This document shows, one piece after another, positions 10,554-20,061 of a DNA stretch of 64,000 bases. This DNA comes from Solibacillus sp. FSL W7-1436 (GTDB lineage Bacteria; Bacillota; Bacilli; Bacillales_A; Planococcaceae), in NCBI RefSeq assembly GCF_038007305.1, contig NZ_JBBOWV010000001.1, positions 1,505,001 to 1,569,000 of the forward strand, read 5' to 3'. The position numbers were made by a program, and so were the translations under genes. Position 1 is the stretch's first letter. Every line of letters begins with the position of its first letter. The notes beneath the pieces were generated by a model. It was not told the origin of the DNA. It saw only the letters and a program-made list of their open reading frames with translations, and ran no database searches.

Positions 10554-11114
10554 CTAAAGCGACTTCACCATATGATGAAATGGCTCATTAATTATTGTCC
10601 AGCTTTCAATTGTACGATAACCTATTTTTTCGTACAAGCGTTGTGCATCATGTTTCTCCAGTTCCACATTTAGAGAAATTTTTTCATAGCCAAGCTCCTT
10701 GCCTTTTTGTTCGGCAAATTGCAATAGGAGCGTGCCAATTCCAAGACCGCGCGCTTTTTTCGAAACACAAAGGGTATCGATGTAATACTCATCCATATGC
10801 GCTTCGATATCCAGTATCGTCTCAATTCCTTTTTTTGCTAGCTGCTGTTCAAGCTGTCGATCGAGCTTGTACCCGAGACGGCCATCATAAAGCACGACAA
10901 TACCAACTATTTCACCTTGTTGTTCCGCTACAAACGTATTCAAATAGCTGTGTCGATTTGTCGTTTCTGTGACATACTGTTCTAAAGCAGCTAAAATCTG
11001 TGGAATGTCTTCTTCACCAGTCAAATTGTTTGCAATGTCTCCGATTGCGTCATAAATTAAAGGTGCGACAGCTTTCGCGTCATTTCGATCTGCTTGCCGA
11101 ATGGTAATGGTCAT
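10554..11114 (-). CDS. GNAT-family N-acetyltransferase
   Basis: A 186-residue acetyltransferase. IRQADRNDAKAVAPLIYDAI is the typical GNAT beginning. Motif A is VSKKARGLGIGTLLLQFAEQ (acetyl-CoA pyrophosphate loop GLGIGT). ISLNVELEKHDAQRLYEKIG is motif B with the LYEKIG(Y/F) ending. A longer frame starts at 11138, but AAGGAG is 9 bp before ATG 11114. It precedes the EamA transporter by 18 bp; a shared role in small-molecule detoxification is plausible but not shown. Confidence 0.87.
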   Translation of the reverse strand: MTITIRQADRNDAKAVAPLIYDAIGDIANNLTGEEDIPQILAALEQYVTETTNRHSYLNTFVAEQQGEIVGIVVLYDGRLGYKLDRQLEQQLAKKGIETILDIEAHMDEYYIDTLCVSKKARGLGIGTLLLQFAEQKGKELGYEKISLNVELEKHDAQRLYEKIGYRTIESWTIINEPFHHMVKSL

Positions 11115-11263
11115 CACAATCAACTCCTTACCGAACAAAGTATAACAGAAAATAAATTCATTCGCGAAGAAAGCATTAGTTTCAGAATAGTATAAAGTTT
11201 TATAAATATATCTTTTCTATGGTAAATTAGTAAGAACATACAACGTCGGAGGTTAGACAATTA

Positions 11264-12211
11264 ATGAGCCAAATAGACAAAGAATTCATCTTAGTTTATG
11301 GAGATGCATTCGTTGATTATATTGCAAATGATCAGACCAATACTTCATTTACGAAGTATTTAGGTGGCGCAACTATCAATGTTGCAGCAGGGATTAGTCG
11401 TATTGGGGCACCGTCAGCACTTATTACAATTACAGGCGATGACGAAACATCGGAGTTTTGCCGTCAAGAGATTACAAAAGAAGGTGTGAATCTTGATTTC
11501 GCTGTATTTGATGCGAAGAAGCGTGTAAGTGGTGTATATGTGCATTTAACAGATAAATGTGAACGAGTATTTAAAGATTATGTCGATGAGACACCGAATT
11601 TACAAGTAACACCTGAACAGTTACAGGAGGAAGCATTCAAACGTGCTTCAATTTTAAATGTTTGTTCAGGAACGATGTTTGAAGAAACAGCATTAAAAAC
11701 AACACGTGCTGCAGTGGATATGGCGAAGGATAAAGGCGCGATCATTGCAATCGATGCGAATATCCGTCCTCTTCGTTGGGAATCCGAAGAAATCTGCCGT
11801 GAGACGATCACTTCATTCTTTGAAGATGCCGATATTTTAAAGCTTACTGATGAGGAATTATATTTCCTTACAGAAACAACAACGATTGAAGAAGGTCTTC
11901 AAAAATTGGATGAGCTGTTAGTACCGATCGTGCTGGTTACAGTTGGTGCTGATGGAGCTTATGCCGTGTTAAACGGTGAAGTAACACATGTACCTGTTGA
12001 ACGAGTTGTTCCGGTTGATACAACAGGCGCGGGCGATGCGTTTATGGCAGGTGTACTACGTTATGTTCATTTCAACGGTTTACCTACAGTAAAAGAAGAT
12101 TTAGTCAGCTGTGTCGCATTCGGCAACAAGCTGGGCGCAATGGCCGCAACTAAAGCAGGTGCATTAACGGCACTGCCAAGCTACGAAGAAATTAAGCATT
12201 TAATAAAATAA
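11264..12211 (+). CDS. PfkB-family carbohydrate kinase (fructokinase-like)
   Basis: A 315-residue ribokinase-fold kinase. The N-terminal YLGGATINVAAGISRIG is PfkB signature 1 (sugar binding). The C-terminal DTTGAGDAFMAGVL is PfkB signature 2, with the catalytic aspartate in GAGD. It starts at ATG 11264 behind CGGAGG. It resembles fructokinases (ScrK-like), but no sucrose or fructose transport genes surround it. It is monocistronic, ending in a terminator at 12228. Kinase activity firm, sugar unknown. Confidence 0.88.
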   Translation: MSQIDKEFILVYGDAFVDYIANDQTNTSFTKYLGGATINVAAGISRIGAPSALITITGDDETSEFCRQEITKEGVNLDFAVFDAKKRVSGVYVHLTDKCERVFKDYVDETPNLQVTPEQLQEEAFKRASILNVCSGTMFEETALKTTRAAVDMAKDKGAIIAIDANIRPLRWESEEICRETITSFFEDADILKLTDEELYFLTETTTIEEGLQKLDELLVPIVLVTVGADGAYAVLNGEVTHVPVERVVPVDTTGAGDAFMAGVLRYVHFNGLPTVKEDLVSCVAFGNKLGAMAATKAGALTALPSYEEIKHLIK

Positions 12212-12227
12212 ATTTTATATAGAGCAA

Positions 12228-12256
12228 GCCGTCTCCATGTTGGGGGCGGTTTTTTG
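12228..12256 (+). terminator. intrinsic terminator
   Basis: GCCGTCTCC pairs with GGGGGCGGT and is followed by six T. It ends the PfkB kinase transcript, just before the repeat array. Confidence 0.8.
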
Positions 12257-12290
12257 TATTGTTTGCGGTAGTGGGTGGATGCGGTTGCGG

Positions 12291-12608
12291 TTATTAGAAG
12301 ATTGCGGCCGTTTATTAGAAGAAGTCGGATGGTTATTAGAACAAGTGACGGGTTTATTAGAAGGTGAGTAAGAATTGGGGGAAGCGGGGTTTCATTTAGT
12401 GATGAAGAGTGAGAAAAGAAGGGCGTTTTAATTTTTATTAGAACAATGATCCGGGATATTAGAAAAAGTCGGAGCGATATTAGAAGATGAAGTTCCCATA
12501 TTAGAACAATGCAACCGGATATTAGAACAATGAACGGATATATTAGAAAATCACAACATTATTAGAACAAATGAAAATATATTAGAACTTTCGCCCTATA
12601 TATTAGAA
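12291..12608 (+). repeat. intergenic array of a 9-bp core at 21-bp period
   Basis: The core (T/A)TATTAGAA begins at 12291, 12312, 12333 and 12354, then at 12435, 12456, 12477, 12498, 12519, 12540, 12559, 12579 and 12600. Nearly all steps are exactly 21 bp. The gap 12354-12435 (81 bp) equals almost four lost units. The 12-bp spacers vary but often carry a CAAT/AAGT then CGG pattern, for example ATATTAGAACAATGAACGGAT. The stretch from 12212 to 12739 holds no gene. The same core occurs inverted at 30358-30574. 21 bp is two helical turns, so a protein contacting the cores would see them on one face of the helix. Function unknown; I know no named family that fits. Confidence 0.9.
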
Positions 12609-12739
12609 CATCGAACCCTGCAAAACCTCGTCCAAACCATCAAACGAAACCATCAGTTGACAAAATCTCCTTTACGAAAGAATTAGTCGCTATTAAACAG
12701 CCAACATTCTTTTTATAATAAGTGTAAGAGGTGAGGGGG

Positions 12740-13846
12740 ATGACGAATTTTCAATTTGCGGCCATTTTTACAGAGCGCCGCAAGCAGCTGCAAGTGACAC
12801 AGGAAGAAATTGCACGGCATGTCGGTGTATCAAGGGCAGCTGTTTCAAAGTGGGAGAAGGGGCAAAGCTATCCGGATATCGCACTGTTGCCGAAGCTTGC
12901 AACGTTTTTCAATATCTCAATTGATGCGCTGCTCGGTTATGAGCCGCAATTGACGGATGAACGAATTTTAAAAATGTATGCGGAATTGGCACAGCGCTTT
13001 TCAAAGGAGCCGTTTGCTGAAGTGGATGCAGCAATCGATCAGCTCATTGAAGAATATTATAGTTGCTTCCCTTTTTTATTGAAGATGGCGCAGCTTTACA
13101 TCAATTACTTTAATCTCGCACAGGAAAAAGAAGTCGTTGCGGACAAAATCCAGGATCTTTGTAAACGTGTGAAGGAGTTCAGCGGAAATTACCGGTTAAA
13201 TAACGAAGCGAATTTACTGGAGGCATATACGTATATTTTAAAAGGGGAACCTCAGCATGTGCTCGAACTATTAGGGGAGGATGCCGAAGTTCAGCTTGGG
13301 ACTGAGCAGCTTATCGCTACGGCTCAAATGATGCTTGGCAATATAGAAAAGGCGAAGGAAATTCATCAGGTCAATATGTATCAGCATCTGCAGTATATGA
13401 TAACGAATGCGAATGAAGCACTTGGCTTGGAAATCGGAAATGTCCCGTATTTTGAACAGTCGGTAAGCAGGATTGAAACGGTAATCAATACTTTTCATTT
13501 AGATAAACTGAATTTAAACAACACACTGCTATTTTATTTAAAAGCAGCGAGCGGCTATGCAACGCAAAATAATATAGATGAAGCAATTCGCTGTATTGAG
13601 CGCTACGTGAAAGTTTGTACACAAATCAAATTTCCGCTTCAACTTACAGGAGACGAATATTTTTATTTGCTGGACGGCTGGATTGCAAAGGAAGTTATGT
13701 TGAGCACACAGACACCAAGGGATGAGGAATCAATCAAAAAATCAATTTATGAAAGTATTGCCGAGAATCCGATGCTGGCAAGTGTTCAAAATGATTCACG
13801 TTATAGAAGTTTACTCGTCAATTTAAAACATCATTTAAAAATTTAA
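12740..13846 (+). CDS. XRE-family helix-turn-helix regulator with long C-terminal domain
   Basis: A 368-residue regulator. Residues about 8-62 form a Cro/CI helix-turn-helix: QEEIARHVGVSRAAVSKWEKGQSYPDIALL followed by FNISIDALLGYEP. The remaining 300 residues are helical, with TPR-like alternation (for example CIERYVKVCTQI), as in sensor-type XRE proteins. A GTG lies 9 bp upstream in frame, but AGAGGTGAGGGG fits ATG 12740 best. It is followed after 12 bp by a YxlE-YxlF-YxlG-like ABC module, so it probably controls that operon, taking the place of SigY in Bacillus subtilis. No membrane segment is seen. Confidence 0.87.
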   Translation: MTNFQFAAIFTERRKQLQVTQEEIARHVGVSRAAVSKWEKGQSYPDIALLPKLATFFNISIDALLGYEPQLTDERILKMYAELAQRFSKEPFAEVDAAIDQLIEEYYSCFPFLLKMAQLYINYFNLAQEKEVVADKIQDLCKRVKEFSGNYRLNNEANLLEAYTYILKGEPQHVLELLGEDAEVQLGTEQLIATAQMMLGNIEKAKEIHQVNMYQHLQYMITNANEALGLEIGNVPYFEQSVSRIETVINTFHLDKLNLNNTLLFYLKAASGYATQNNIDEAIRCIERYVKVCTQIKFPLQLTGDEYFYLLDGWIAKEVMLSTQTPRDEESIKKSIYESIAENPMLASVQNDSRYRSLLVNLKHHLKI

Positions 13847-13858
13847 GGGGGATTTAAA

Positions 13859-14059
13859 ATGGATCAATTATCGAATATTCCTTGGGGACTCATTGCGCCG
13901 TTATTAGTATTGCAGTTTGTGCTTGCGGCGGTTGCCATCGTGGATATTGTGCGCAGTTATGAAACGCGCGGACCGAAATGGGTATGGATACTCGTATCAC
14001 TGTTTGTTAATACAATTGGACCGATCGCCTATTTTCTGTTCGGACGGAAAAGCCAATGA
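13859..14059 (+). CDS. PLDc_N-domain small membrane protein (YxlE-like)
   Basis: A 66-residue protein with two hydrophobic helices. The PLDc_N signature is RGPKWVWILVSLFVNTIGP followed by IAYFLFGRK. It resembles B. subtilis YxlE, a negative regulator encoded with the YxlFG ABC transporter. It starts at ATG 13859 behind AAGGGGGA. Its stop overlaps the start of the ATPase gene (ATGA), so the two are translationally coupled. Confidence 0.85.
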   Translation: MDQLSNIPWGLIAPLLVLQFVLAAVAIVDIVRSYETRGPKWVWILVSLFVNTIGPIAYFLFGRKSQ

Positions 14060-14958
14060 TCTGTATTGAAGTGAATGGTCTCACAAAGCGGTTTGGTGCA
14101 AAAAAAGTAGTGGATGATTTATCGTTCACTTTGCCCGTGCATACATCTACAGCGCTGATCGGTCCGAATGGCGCAGGGAAAACGACGGCACTTTCGATGC
14201 TTTCCAATATACTGGAGCCGACAAGCGGCAATATTATTATGCCGGATGTAAAGGATGTGCGCAGTGCAATCGGATTTTTGCCGCAATATCCCCAATACTA
14301 TTCCTGGCTGACGGCCCTTGAATATATGGAGATGGTCGCTAATTTAAGCGGTCTTGAAAAGCGTTCATTAAAAAGTGAATGCAAAAAGATGCTGGAATTT
14401 GTAGGTTTGCAGGATGCGATGAATAAAAAAACCGAGACATTTTCAGGAGGTATGAAGCAGCGTTTAGGTATTGCCCAGGCAATAGTTCATAAACCAAAAC
14501 TCCTGCTGCTGGATGAACCGGTATCTGCACTTGATCCGGTTGGACGTCGGGAAGTGATGAATTTATTGAAGGAAGTACAGCAGAAAACGACGATTTTGTA
14601 TTCAACACATATTTTGAATGATGCCGAGGAAATGACCGATCAGCTGCTGTTTTTACGGGACGGCAAACTTGTCGAACAAGGGTCACTGACAGAGGTGAAG
14701 AAAAAGTTTGAGGAGCCGCGCTATAAAATAACGTTCATAAATGCGGAAGAGGCGCGGCAGTTTGCAAGTCAGTCTACATTAGGAGCTGTTGCTGAAGGAA
14801 TGGCGGCATATGTGGAAATTTCAGATGAACACCCGTCGATGCAACAGCTGCTTAAGCAATTGGCGGTATTACCATATGAAGTTGTAAAAGTGGAGCGGGA
14901 AACGGCAAGCCTGGAAGAAATCTTTATGAAGGTGGCGGGGAAGCATGCAGCAATTTAA
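14056..14958 (+). CDS. ABC transporter ATP-binding protein (YxlF-like)
   Basis: A 300-residue ABC ATPase. Walker A GPNGAGKT is at 36-43, the Q-loop FLPQYPQYYSWLT near 75-86, the signature SGGMKQRLG at 130-138, and Walker B LLLLDEP at 149-155 followed by the D-loop SALDP. The H-loop histidine is in YSTHILNDAEEM. The C-terminal 80 residues are the usual extension of drug/bacteriocin-export type ATPases. It overlaps its neighbours on both sides (ATGA upstream, 14 bp downstream), so the module is tightly coupled. It powers the following permease. Confidence 0.94.
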   Translation: MICIEVNGLTKRFGAKKVVDDLSFTLPVHTSTALIGPNGAGKTTALSMLSNILEPTSGNIIMPDVKDVRSAIGFLPQYPQYYSWLTALEYMEMVANLSGLEKRSLKSECKKMLEFVGLQDAMNKKTETFSGGMKQRLGIAQAIVHKPKLLLLDEPVSALDPVGRREVMNLLKEVQQKTTILYSTHILNDAEEMTDQLLFLRDGKLVEQGSLTEVKKKFEEPRYKITFINAEEARQFASQSTLGAVAEGMAAYVEISDEHPSMQQLLKQLAVLPYEVVKVERETASLEEIFMKVAGKHAAI

Positions 14959-15727
14959 AGCATTACTTTTAAAAGAATGGCGTGAAAGTGTTCGCAGCTT
15001 TAAAATTTTGTGGATTCCGCTCGTGTTTATACTGCTCGGAATTAGTGATCCGCTCATGAATTACTTTATGGAAGATATTTTACAGGCGGTCGGCAATATG
15101 CCCGAAGGATTTATGATGACAATGCCTGAATTTCAGCCGGCTGATCTGCTAATTGCATCAACCGGTCAGTTTCAGACAATTGGACTGCTAGTACTCATTA
15201 CTGCCTATATCGGATCTGTTAGCCGGGAACGCCAAAATGGTACTGCGACCCTTCTCTATGTCCGTCCGATGTCTTTTACGGCATTGTTTTTCAGTAAATG
15301 GATTGTTGCAAGCACAATTGCGGTCATCAGTGCAATGGCGGGGTATGCGGGGAGCATGTATTATACGGTACTGCTATACGGGACGGTTGATTTAGCGAAG
15401 TTTTTGGCAATGCTCGGTACGTACTGTATATGGTTACTGTTTGTTATGGCACTAACTGTTGCTATGAGTGCAGCGTTCCAAACATCGGTCGCTGCTGCTG
15501 TTACAATTATTCTCATACCGGTTGGCCTGCTTATTGATACAATAATCGGCAGCTTTTGGAGTATTACACCATGGAAGCTTGCGAAGTACGGAACAGGACT
15601 TCTTACCGACAGCGTATTGATGGAAAATTACTGGTATACACTACTTGTTGTTCTCATTCTAATTATTGCAGTAGTGCTGATCGGTATTCAAATGAGCAAG
15701 AAGAATATTCGGTATTTAAAAGTATAA
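14945..15727 (+). CDS. ABC-2 type permease (YxlG-like)
   Basis: A 260-residue membrane protein with six hydrophobic segments. It begins with the cytosolic FKALLLKEWRESVRSFK, typical of ABC-2 permeases that start with a helix before TM1. The conserved SVSRERQNGTATLLYVRPMS is the coupling region that meets the ATPase. It starts at ATG 14945 within the end of the ATPase gene. It is the last gene of the regulator-YxlEFG-like operon. The exported or sensed compound is unknown; antimicrobial self-protection is possible but not shown. Confidence 0.88.
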   Translation: MQQFKALLLKEWRESVRSFKILWIPLVFILLGISDPLMNYFMEDILQAVGNMPEGFMMTMPEFQPADLLIASTGQFQTIGLLVLITAYIGSVSRERQNGTATLLYVRPMSFTALFFSKWIVASTIAVISAMAGYAGSMYYTVLLYGTVDLAKFLAMLGTYCIWLLFVMALTVAMSAAFQTSVAAAVTIILIPVGLLIDTIIGSFWSITPWKLAKYGTGLLTDSVLMENYWYTLLVVLILIIAVVLIGIQMSKKNIRYLKV

Positions 15728-15732
15728 ATAGT

Positions 15733-15773
15733 AAGCAGAAATCATTGTCCTTCAATCGATTTCTGCTTTTTTG
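15733..15773 (+). terminator. intrinsic terminator
   Basis: AAGCAGAAATC pairs with GATTTCTGCTT, followed by TTTT. It ends the XRE-YxlEFG-like operon. Confidence 0.88.
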
Positions 15774-15830
15774 TATTAACTTCCAGGAAAATTAGGAATA
15801 TAATGAGAGTTAATTGTTTTTTCTTCTAAT

Positions 15831-16532
15831 TTAGGAAGGTGGACTAGCATTTTTTATACTGATATACAGCGATCCGTTTTCTAAAATTTGCGCATAATAA
15901 ACTTTATTAATGTCATGAATATTTTTCTTTGCTAATTTTTTTCGGAGCCAGTCTTCCGTAAGCTGAAGTTCAGTTAAATTTTTTTGAATAATTCGGCCAT
16001 CTGTAATCAATTCCATTGGCAAGTATTGCGGGGCAGGAGCAGATACTGATACATCTTCTGTTGTTGCGGTCCGGGCAAGCGGCTTTTTCAGGACACTCAG
16101 TTCTCCATTTGTTTCAAAAACGGCATACTGTACTTCATCAAATGAAAAAATACTCTGTTCACGCAACAGCATAGCAAGCTCGTCTGGATGAAGCCGCGCT
16201 TTTCTTAATTCATTATTTAATATGACACCATTATTAATGACAATTTGCGGTTTATCGTCAAAAAGGACACGTGCTTTTTCTGATCTGAATGAAATATAGC
16301 TGACGGCAACTGTTAAAACAGTCCATACTACTAATGAAACGATGCCGTCTAAAAAAGGGGTTTCCACTTGAGTCGAGATTTCGGCAGCAATCGAACCAAA
16401 TGTAATTCCCGTTGCATAGTGGAAGAAAGTGAGCTGACTCACTTGCTTTTTACCGATGATACGGGCGAGTATTAAAATTGCGAAAAATGCAAAGCTTGCA
16501 CGTAAAATCATTTCGCCAAGGTTCAGTTCCAT
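15831..16532 (-). CDS. DUF421 membrane protein (YetF/YcaP family)
   Basis: A 233-residue protein. Three N-terminal membrane helices include RASFAFFAILILARIIGKKQ and the family signature SQLTFFHYATGITFGSIAAE. These are followed by two small soluble alpha/beta domains (about 90-225) containing FDDKPQIVINNGVILNNELR. The family is common in spore formers and some members act in spore germination or the cell envelope, but the molecular role is unknown. It starts at ATG 16532 behind AAAGGAGGG. Monocistronic. Confidence 0.88.
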   Translation of the reverse strand: MELNLGEMILRASFAFFAILILARIIGKKQVSQLTFFHYATGITFGSIAAEISTQVETPFLDGIVSLVVWTVLTVAVSYISFRSEKARVLFDDKPQIVINNGVILNNELRKARLHPDELAMLLREQSIFSFDEVQYAVFETNGELSVLKKPLARTATTEDVSVSAPAPQYLPMELITDGRIIQKNLTELQLTEDWLRKKLAKKNIHDINKVYYAQILENGSLYISIKNASPPS

Positions 16533-16698
16533 GATAATCCCTCCTTTTAAACGGTAGTATGAATAAAAAGCGATAAACTATGCACTTTAATAAATTCATG
16601 AAAAGCGAAAGGTGAAGAGGAAAATTTAAAATTACAGCGTATGGCTGAGTTGGAAAACGTGTGAAGTGAAATTGATCTAGCAGAAAGAATGTGAAAAA

Positions 16699-17898
16699 AT
16701 GTCGACTACAACAGTAAAACAATCAAACCCTGTCTATCCCATCATGGTGTCCATTGGGGTATGTCACTTAATCAATGATACGATGCAGGCGGTTATACCG
16801 GCAATGTTCCCATTACTGGAACGTGATTTAGGATTAACGTTTACGCAGCTTGGTATGATTTCATTTGTACTGAATATGGTTGCGAGTCTGCTGCAGCCGG
16901 CCGTCGGATTTATGACAGATAAAAAACCATTTCCATATGCTTTACCGCTTGGGATGGTGAGCTCGTTTATCGGGCTGGCAATGCTCATATTATCGGGCGA
17001 GTACTGGATGATTTTAGTGTCGGTCCTATTTCTGGGACTTGGTTCAGCCATTTTCCACCCGGAAGGTTCACGCGTATCGTTTATGGCGGCAGGTAATAAG
17101 CGAGGCTTGGCTCAGTCCATCTATCAGGTGGGGGGCAATAGCGGACAGGCATTAGCCCCATTGCTAAGCGCATTCATCATTTTGCCATTCGGGATGTACG
17201 GTGTTTCCGTTATTCTTATTTTTACATCGATCGGTATCTTTTTATTAACGAAAATATCAATGTGGTACAAACGTCAGCTCGAAGCCGAAAAGAGATCAAA
17301 AATCAAAAAAATGCTTATCTCGTCCTTGCCGCCTTTAACGAAAAAACAGGTGGGAATGGCTTTACTCGTGCTGCTGTTCATTATATTTGCCCGTTCGTTT
17401 TACGTTACGAACATAACAAGTTTCTATGTCTTCTATTTATCGGAACAGTATGGGATGAGTGTTGAGCGCGGTCAGCTGTTTATCTTTATCTTCATGGCAG
17501 TTGGAGTTGTAGGTACATTTTTTGGTGGTCCATTATCAGATCGCTTCGGTCGGAAAAATATTATATTGCTGTCGGTAATCGCACCGATTCCGTTTTGCCT
17601 GGCACTCCCGTATGTTCCGCTGCCGGCTGTAATGATTTTACTCATTATTATCGGACTTTTGATTATGGTCAGCTTTACAGTGACTGTTGTATATGCACAG
17701 GAACTTGTCCCATCAAAAATCGGTACAATGGCCGGTTTAACAGTTGGTGTTGCATTTGGAATGGGCGCAATCGGCTCGGTAGTAATCGGGATGCTTATAG
17801 ATAAAATGGGAATTCACTTCACAATGAATGCGATATCGGTACTGACATTATTATTACTTGTAGCATTTTTCCTGCCGCGTGATCGTGTAGGGGGATAG
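16699..17898 (+). CDS. MFS transporter, fosmidomycin-resistance (Fsr)-like
   Basis: A 399-residue protein with twelve hydrophobic segments. The N-terminal SIGVCHLINDTMQAVIPAMF matches the Fsr subgroup, where HxxxD..Q sits in TM1. GFMTDKKP is the loop 2-3 motif, and GGPLSDRFGRKN is the corresponding motif of the second half. The HPEGSRV stretch after TM4 is also Fsr-like. The ribosome-binding site is weak (GAAAGAATG before ATG 16699). It is probably an efflux pump for a small anionic or antibiotic-like compound; substrate not determinable. Confidence 0.87.
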   Translation: MSTTTVKQSNPVYPIMVSIGVCHLINDTMQAVIPAMFPLLERDLGLTFTQLGMISFVLNMVASLLQPAVGFMTDKKPFPYALPLGMVSSFIGLAMLILSGEYWMILVSVLFLGLGSAIFHPEGSRVSFMAAGNKRGLAQSIYQVGGNSGQALAPLLSAFIILPFGMYGVSVILIFTSIGIFLLTKISMWYKRQLEAEKRSKIKKMLISSLPPLTKKQVGMALLVLLFIIFARSFYVTNITSFYVFYLSEQYGMSVERGQLFIFIFMAVGVVGTFFGGPLSDRFGRKNIILLSVIAPIPFCLALPYVPLPAVMILLIIIGLLIMVSFTVTVVYAQELVPSKIGTMAGLTVGVAFGMGAIGSVVIGMLIDKMGIHFTMNAISVLTLLLLVAFFLPRDRVGG

Positions 17899-17905
17899 GA
17901 AAATA

Positions 17906-17942
17906 AAAGAACTTCGGATTTTTATGTCCGAAGTTCTTTTTT
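17906..17942. terminator. bidirectional terminator
   Basis: AAAGAACTTCGGA and TCCGAAGTTCTTT form a long perfect stem with T tracts on both strands. It separates the MFS gene from the convergent lutC gene. Confidence 0.88.
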
Positions 17943-18621
17943 AATAATCCTCCACCAAAATATACGTCATTTTCACCGGACCGTGTACGCCGACGACCAG
18001 GTTCATTTCGATATCTGCGGAGTTGCTTGGTCCTGTAATGAAATTAATACAGGAGGAGACATGTGACTGCTCCCGTAAAAACTGTGCAGCTTGTGTCATG
18101 CGGGGAACGATGCTGCTTTTCGGTATAATGGCAATCGAATTTTCAGGCAAAAATGAGAGCGTCCGGCCAACTTCCGGTGATGCCTGAAGCATAATCGTGC
18201 CGGATTCCGCCAATGTCACGTTGCTGATTACGACACCAACGTTCGCCTGTTCAGCAAATTCGATATTTTGTTTACCGTTTGCAGCTTGCCACTTTAAATG
18301 CTCATATTGTTCAAAAACCGGTAACACATTCAATGCCCTATACCGCGGATCATTACTGCAAATTACACGCCCGCCACCATAGTCTGCAATTGTTTCATTT
18401 AATATTTCAGGCAACTGCTGCTGAGTGCATTTTTTTAATGTAGTGTGGATGTTCAAGCATTGTTCTCTCAAAACTTCAATCAGTTCATCCATTGAAGCAT
18501 CCTTCAATACTTCGTGTTGAGGGAGGTGCTTCCAGTTTCGCTCCGGTTTTGTTAAAGAAGGAGCGGATCTGCCAAGACGAGCAGCGATTGTTTGTAAAAA
18601 AGGTTCTCGATTTTGGATCAC
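17941..18621 (-). CDS. lutC: lactate utilization protein C (LUD domain)
   Basis: A 226-residue protein of the LutC/YkgG family with an LUD (DUF162) domain. Typical stretches are [33 protein letters not shown] and the ending [15 protein letters not shown]. It works with LutA and LutB as the cytoplasmic L-lactate oxidation complex. It starts at GTG 18621: AAAGGAGG lies upstream and the GTGA overlaps the lutB stop, indicating translational coupling. It is the last gene of lutABC; a terminator follows at once. Confidence 0.93.
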   Translation of the reverse strand: MIQNREPFLQTIAARLGRSAPSLTKPERNWKHLPQHEVLKDASMDELIEVLREQCLNIHTTLKKCTQQQLPEILNETIADYGGGRVICSNDPRYRALNVLPVFEQYEHLKWQAANGKQNIEFAEQANVGVVISNVTLAESGTIMLQASPEVGRTLSFLPENSIAIIPKSSIVPRMTQAAQFLREQSHVSSCINFITGPSNSADIEMNLVVGVHGPVKMTYILVEDY

Positions 18622-20045
18622 TTGGATTTGCCTCCTTTGTTATGTTGTTCAAACCAGTCGCGGAAACGTTCTTTTTGCACGGAAGGAAAATCACGATACG
18701 CTGTCCAGTTTTTCAGAGGACCAGGACCATTTGTAATTTTCTCGTTTTTCGTGAACGGCTTCATAACGGTTGAAGCTACTTTAGTGCCCAATTGATAGAT
18801 TGATTGTGAAGAAGTGCCCTTCCCAAATGCCTGCATTAGCAAACTTTCACTAATCGGGGCACGGCCTTCCTGTTCAACGATCACTTCCCGATGTTTATGA
18901 AGGAGTTGATGCAATGGAATTTTCACTGGGCATACATCCGTGCATGCGCCACATAAAGTGGAAGCGTAAGGCAGCTCTTTATAATCATCATAACCACCCA
19001 ATAACGGTGATAACACGGCACCAATCGGACCTGAGTAAATAGATCCGTAAGTATGGCCACCGACATGACGGTAAACAGGGCATGTATTAATACATGCGGC
19101 ACAGCGGATGCACTGTAAAATCGACTGGAATTTGCCGCCTAAAATCGAGGAACGTCCATTGTCGACAATGACTAAATGAAATTCTTCGGGACCATCGACT
19201 TCGAGCGCTTCTTTTATCCCTGTCAGCACTGTAATATAGCTCGTCAACTTCTGGCCAACCGCGCTGCGTGTCAGCATACCAACGAGAACTTCCATTTCCT
19301 CGAATGTTGGAACTAGACGCTCCATTCCCATGACGGAAATTTGTGTTTTCGGTAAGGCTGTTACTAAATCAGCATTCCCTTCATTCGTTACTAAACAAAC
19401 AGAACCTGTTTCGGCAACGGCAAAATTGCATCCTGTAATACCGATATCCGCCGATAAATAATGATCCCGTAAAACTTTGCGGGCATGCAGTGCCAGTTCC
19501 TCAGGCTTGGAGGAAGCCGTATAGCCAATTTTTTGTTCAAATACTTCCAGAATCTGATCTTTATTTTTATGAAGTGCCGGTGTCACAATATGAGAAGGCG
19601 GGTCATGGTCATCAAGCTGTAAAATATATTCGCCTAAATCGGTTTCGATCACTTCACATCCGAGTTGTTCCAGGTGGGAATTTAAATTGATTTCTTCGGT
19701 TACCATCGATTTTGCTTTCACTATCTTCTTGGCATTCTTTTGTTTGGCAATAGTAGAGATATATTCGGTAGCTTCTTCTGCAGTTTGAGCAAAAAATACA
19801 TGCCCGCCCCGCGCTTCAACGTTTGTACTCAATTCATGTAAATAGTAATCGAGGTTTTCCAATACATGCTGCCGGATTTCTTCTCCATGATTGCGCCATT
19901 CTTCCCAATCTAAAGGGTCAACAGCAGCACTCCGTCTTGTTTGAAAACGATGTTGTGCTCCGGCTACAGCACCACGCATAAAATCATTTTCCAAGTTGGT
20001 AGTAAGACGTTCATTAAATTTTTGCTGACTGATTTTCATCGCCAT
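18618..20045 (-). CDS. lutB: lactate utilization iron-sulfur protein B
   Basis: A 475-residue Fe-S protein. The N-terminal half is an LUD-type domain; [20 protein letters not shown] is characteristic. The C-terminal half has two 4Fe-4S ferredoxin motifs: [15 protein letters not shown] and [16 protein letters not shown](I)[15 protein letters not shown] lies between the clusters, as in YkgF/LutB. A GTG nine bases upstream is in frame, but AGAGAGG is better spaced to ATG 20045. It passes electrons from L-lactate oxidation together with LutA and LutC. It lies 16 bp after lutA. Confidence 0.95.
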   Translation of the reverse strand: MAMKISQQKFNERLTTNLENDFMRGAVAGAQHRFQTRRSAAVDPLDWEEWRNHGEEIRQHVLENLDYYLHELSTNVEARGGHVFFAQTAEEATEYISTIAKQKNAKKIVKAKSMVTEEINLNSHLEQLGCEVIETDLGEYILQLDDHDPPSHIVTPALHKNKDQILEVFEQKIGYTASSKPEELALHARKVLRDHYLSADIGITGCNFAVAETGSVCLVTNEGNADLVTALPKTQISVMGMERLVPTFEEMEVLVGMLTRSAVGQKLTSYITVLTGIKEALEVDGPEEFHLVIVDNGRSSILGGKFQSILQCIRCAACINTCPVYRHVGGHTYGSIYSGPIGAVLSPLLGGYDDYKELPYASTLCGACTDVCPVKIPLHQLLHKHREVIVEQEGRAPISESLLMQAFGKGTSSQSIYQLGTKVASTVMKPFTKNEKITNGPGPLKNWTAYRDFPSVQKERFRDWFEQHNKGGKSK

Positions 20046-20061
20046 TTGAAACACATCCTCT

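Noticed and set aside
12291-12530. Coding heptad repeat (LLExxxx / ILExxxx, 21 bp = 7 codons)
   Set aside because: The frame is cut by stops (after about four units, and TAG/TGA later), there is no start with a ribosome-binding site, and the second array has the same period in a non-coding context.
12291-12608. CRISPR array
   Set aside because: The core is only 9 bp with 12-bp spacers, repeats vary, and no cas genes are present.
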